Positions 44,044 to 47,013 of a stretch of DNA of 47,013 bases are shown here, one piece after another. The notes under the pieces were generated by a model. The model saw only the letters and a list, made by a program, of their open reading frames with translations. It made no database searches and had not been told where the DNA came from. Each line of letters starts with the position of its first letter. Position 1 is the stretch's first letter. Where the stretch lies: contig JAVBSS010000050.1 of NCBI GenBank assembly GCA_031556525.1, forward strand, positions 1 to 47,013. The letters run 5' to 3'. The translations under genes were made by a program, and so were the position numbers. Origin of the DNA: JAVBSN01 sp031556525. Its GTDB lineage: Bacteria; Bacillota; Clostridia; Lachnospirales; Lachnospiraceae.

Positions 44044-45099
44044 TTATACTCTTTGATAACTACTTTCGATGAGTTTTTCTACTAGAGTCTCTATGTCATA
44101 TCCTTTGGCATTCCATAACATTGGATACATACTTATTGATGTAAATCCTGGCAATGTATTTATCTCATTGAATACAACTCTATTAGTATCTTTTTCTAAG
44201 AAGAAATCTACTCTTGATAATCCATGACCATCTACAGCCTTAAATATAGCTATCGCTGCTTGCCTTATCTCTTCTGCTTTACCTTCTGGTAGCTCTGGAC
44301 CAATTACAGTCTTTGATTCAGCATTATTGTATTTTGCATCGTAATCATAGAATTCTGCTGCCGCAAGTACTTCTCCTATTCCTGATGCATCTACTTCACT
44401 GCCACCATATACTGCACATTCAAGTTCTCTACCTATAATTGTTTCTTCTACAAGAATCTTGCTATCTTCTATAGCCGCTATTTCTAGCGCTTTTACTAAT
44501 TCTTCTCTATTAGATGCTTTTGAAACACCCTTTGATGAACCTGCACATGATGGTTTAACAAATACAGGATAAGAAAGTTTATTCTCAACTCTAGCAACTG
44601 CTTCATCCATATTTGATAAATCACATCTTCTAATACCAACATACTGTGCTTGATTTATTTCAAGTGTATCAACGATTATTTTTGTATATAATTTATCCAT
44701 AGATACCGCTGATGATAATACTCCACAGCCTACATATGGAATGTCAGCAAGTTCAAATAATCCTTGAATAGTTCCATCTTCTCCATTTAGTCCATGAAGT
44801 ACTGGGAATATAACATCAATTGATACACTACTATAATTATTATCTTCTAATACAATTAACTCTTTTGTTGTAGTATCTGGTGATATTACTGCTGTCTTTC
44901 TAGAGTTTCTCCACTCACCAGTCTTTATATCTGAAATGCTATCTGCTAGTAACCATTTTCCTTCTTTGGTAATACCAACTAGGGTTACGTTATATTTATC
45001 TGTATTAATCGCATTTGCAATAGTAACTACTGACATACATGATACATCATGCTCAGAAGATCTACCGCCAAATATAACTACAATATTCTTCTTGCTCAT
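44044..45099 (-). CDS. ddl: D-alanine--D-alanine ligase
   Basis: A 351-residue cytosolic ATP-grasp enzyme. Clear motifs are VIFGGRSSEHDVS near the N-terminus, VLHGLNGEDGTIQGL, PSCAGSSKGVSK for the ATP loop, and NEINTLPGFTSISMYP at the metal site. The phrase SMYPMLW is the D-Ala-D-Ala type end; whether the active-site Tyr/Phe gives D-Ala-D-lactate cannot be judged by eye. It follows metG by 14 bases. Confidence 0.95.
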   Translation of the reverse strand: MSKKNIVVIFGGRSSEHDVSCMSVVTIANAINTDKYNVTLVGITKEGKWLLADSISDIKTGEWRNSRKTAVISPDTTTKELIVLEDNNYSSVSIDVIFPVLHGLNGEDGTIQGLFELADIPYVGCGVLSSAVSMDKLYTKIIVDTLEINQAQYVGIRRCDLSNMDEAVARVENKLSYPVFVKPSCAGSSKGVSKASNREELVKALEIAAIEDSKILVEETIIGRELECAVYGGSEVDASGIGEVLAAAEFYDYDAKYNNAESKTVIGPELPEGKAEEIRQAAIAIFKAVDGHGLSRVDFFLEKDTNRVVFNEINTLPGFTSISMYPMLWNAKGYDIETLVEKLIESSYQRV

Positions 45100-45113
45100 A
45101 CTAAGTCGCCTCT

Positions 45114-47013
45114 CTATTTAATCTCTGCTCCATTAGGCATTTCTTTTCCAGTTGTTAGAAGTGCTAAGTTACCCTCTGCATCTTCTGCACATAATATCAT
45201 ACCTTGTGATTCTACTCCTGCAAGCTTAACAGGTTTTAGGTTAGTAACTACTACTACCTTCTTACCTACCATCTCTTCTGCAGTATAATGAGCTTTGATT
45301 CCTGATACAATCTGTCTTACTTGACTACCTATCTTAACTTGTGAACATAGAAGTTTCTTAGATTTCTTAACTTCCTCACACGCAAGTATTTCACCAACTT
45401 GTAATTGAATCTTGTCAAATTCATCTATTGTTATCTCTTCTTTTGCTTCAATATCAATTCCTGCCTCTGTAACTTCTTCCTCTTCTACTACTGGTGGACA
45501 AAGTTCTTCAACCTTTGCTAATACTTCAGCTAAATCTAATCTTGCAAATAATATCTCTGGTGAATCTGTTACCTTAGTACCTGATTCATAACCACCAAAT
45601 GATACTAATTCATTTACTTTTCTTGTTGGTGCATTTAATTGAGCAAGTATTCTATCAGCTGTCTCTGGCATAAACGATTTAAGAAGGTTAGCTCCTATAA
45701 CAATACTCTCTACTAAATTATATAATACTGTCTCTAAACGTGGTTGAGTGTCCTCTTCCTTTGCTAATACCCAAGGCATTGTCTCATCTATGTATTTATT
45801 ACATCTCTTAAATAAATTAAATATTTCTGTAATTGCATCCGCAACTCTAAGTTTATCCATGCAAGCATTTACTTTAGTTCTTGTATCTAATACCACTCTC
45901 TTAAGGTCTTCATCAACATCCTCTTTAATATTAGTATTATTCACAACACCGTCAAAATATTTGTTAGACATAGATATTGTTCTGTTAACTAGATTACCTA
46001 ATGTATTTGCAAGCTCTGAATTAACTCTCTCTACAATTAGCTCCCAAGAAATAACACCATCATTATCAAATGGCATTTCATGAAGAACAAAATATCTAAC
46101 TGCATCTACACCAAATACTTCTACTAAATCATCAGCATATAATACATTTCCTTTTGATTTACTCATCTTTCCATCACTCTGAATTAACCAAGGATGACCG
46201 AATATTTGCTTTGGTAAAGGCATATCTAACGCCATTAACATAATTGGCCAATAGATAGTATGGAAACGTAATATATCCTTGCCAATTAAGTGTAAATCTG
46301 CTGGCCAGTATTTATTAAACATAGCATCTGATCTACCATCAACATCATATCCAAGTCCTGTTATGTAGTTAGATAATGCATCAATCCATACATATACTAC
46401 ATGCTTATTATCAAAATCTACAGGTATACCCCATTTGAATGAAGTTCTTGATACACACAAATCTTGAAGTCCTGGAAGAAGGAAATTGTTCATCATCTCA
46501 TTCTTTCTTGACTCTGGTTGAATAAAATTAGGATGTGTATTAATATGATCAATTAATTTATCTGCATATTTTGCTAGTTTGAAGAAATAAGCTTCTTCTT
46601 TGGCTGGCTGTACTTCTCTTCCGCAGTCTGGGCATTTACCATCTACTAGTTGTGACTCTGTAAAAAATGACTCACAAGGTGTACAGTACATTCCTTCATA
46701 GTGTCCTTTATATATATCACCTTGATCATAAAGCTTCTTAAACATTTTCTGAACTTGTGCTTCATGGTATTCGTCTGTTGTTCTAATGAATTTGTCATAT
46801 GAGGTATTCATTAGATCCCAAATACTCTGAATCTGTCCTGCAACATCATCAACGAATTCCTTTGGTGTAATGCCAGCTTCATCTGCTTTAATCTCAATCT
46901 TTTGTCCGTGTTCATCTGTTCCTGTCTGAAATCTTACATCAAACCCCACAAATCTCTTATATCTTGCTATGCTATCTGCTAATACTATCTCGTAAGTATT
47001 TCCTATATGAGGT
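45114..47013 (-). CDS. metG: Methionyl-tRNA synthetase (5' end beyond the window)
   Basis: The C-terminal 633 residues of MetRS; the start lies beyond the right edge. The last visible bases read as PHIGNTYEIVLADSIARY, the HIGH-type signature, so only a few residues are missing. The zinc-finger region has CTPC and CPDC motifs, the KMSKS loop is KMSKSKGN, and the anticodon-binding helical domain follows. The final about 105 residues are a tRNA-binding (EMAP-II-like) domain (DEFDKIQLQVGEILAC), the longer bacterial form that dimerises. It is the first visible gene of the ddl-murI operon. Confidence 0.95.
   Translation of the reverse strand, partial: PHIGNTYEIVLADSIARYKRFVGFDVRFQTGTDEHGQKIEIKADEAGITPKEFVDDVAGQIQSIWDLMNTSYDKFIRTTDEYHEAQVQKMFKKLYDQGDIYKGHYEGMYCTPCESFFTESQLVDGKCPDCGREVQPAKEEAYFFKLAKYADKLIDHINTHPNFIQPESRKNEMMNNFLLPGLQDLCVSRTSFKWGIPVDFDNKHVVYVWIDALSNYITGLGYDVDGRSDAMFNKYWPADLHLIGKDILRFHTIYWPIMLMALDMPLPKQIFGHPWLIQSDGKMSKSKGNVLYADDLVEVFGVDAVRYFVLHEMPFDNDGVISWELIVERVNSELANTLGNLVNRTISMSNKYFDGVVNNTNIKEDVDEDLKRVVLDTRTKVNACMDKLRVADAITEIFNLFKRCNKYIDETMPWVLAKEEDTQPRLETVLYNLVESIVIGANLLKSFMPETADRILAQLNAPTRKVNELVSFGGYESGTKVTDSPEILFARLDLAEVLAKVEELCPPVVEEEEVTEAGIDIEAKEEITIDEFDKIQLQVGEILACEEVKKSKKLLCSQVKIGSQVRQIVSGIKAHYTAEEMVGKKVVVVTNLKPVKLAGVESQGMILCAEDAEGNLALLTTGKEMPNGAEIK

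Overview
The window is low-GC DNA with strong AGGAGG-type ribosome binding sites, canonical -35/-10 promoters, many U-tract hairpin terminators, YesM/YesN-type two-component genes, LplB/LplC-type sugar permeases and a CotF-like spore coat gene. This points to a spore-forming, anaerobic, plant-polysaccharide-degrading member of the Clostridia, most like the Lachnospiraceae. That placement is an inference from gene content. No rRNA, tRNA, insertion sequence, phage gene or CRISPR array was seen.

Layout. (1) Positions 1-2376, minus strand: an LXG-type (type VII secretion) toxin operon. In order it holds a small helical TIGR04197/DUF3130-like protein, a DUF3958-like coiled-coil protein, an LXG protein with a C-terminal papain/C39-like cysteine peptidase-like domain, and a membrane-anchored probable immunity gene cut by the window edge. 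(2) 2449-4920: a ZIP metal transporter, then three unassigned genes, two of them clearly membrane proteins and the third DUF7832-like with an N-terminal membrane hairpin. (3) 5066-26502: a plant glycan utilisation locus of about 21 kb. It contains an esterase plus a YesN-type response regulator on the plus strand. On the minus strand it contains a six-gene transport/cellulase operon (LplB, LplC, binding protein, YesL, membrane-anchored GH5, second binding protein), a separate surface protein with three repeats, and a five-gene operon (transaldolase, SGNH esterase, GH29 fucosidase, GH42 beta-galactosidase, YesM-type kinase). Together an endo-beta-glucanase, fucosidase, beta-galactosidase and esterases fit acetylated, fucosylated xyloglucan. 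No transporter ATPase is present, so a shared MsmK/MsmX-type ATPase encoded elsewhere is expected. (4) 26661-28697: three unassigned genes, one with ankyrin-like repeats. (5) 28775-37920: mostly housekeeping genes: nicotinamidase, RDD protein, CotF-like protein, nicotinate phosphoribosyltransferase, a secreted leucine-rich-repeat protein, a DUF4870-like membrane protein, 4-alpha-glucanotransferase, acyltransferase, and a conserved-looking membrane protein. (6) 37939-42145: a three-gene plus-strand operon of a BtrH-N-like protein with a C-terminal beta-sandwich, a GT-A glycosyltransferase and a MATE exporter. This is a candidate small biosynthesis/export system. (7) 42140-47013, minus strand: metG, ddl, murI, DUF1934 gene and a methyltransferase in one tight operon.

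The three most unusual items are the LXG operon with its peptidase-like toxin domain, the surface module shared between the GH5 enzyme and the repeat protein, and the BtrH-like/glycosyltransferase/MATE operon. All family calls come from reading motifs; none was checked against a database.
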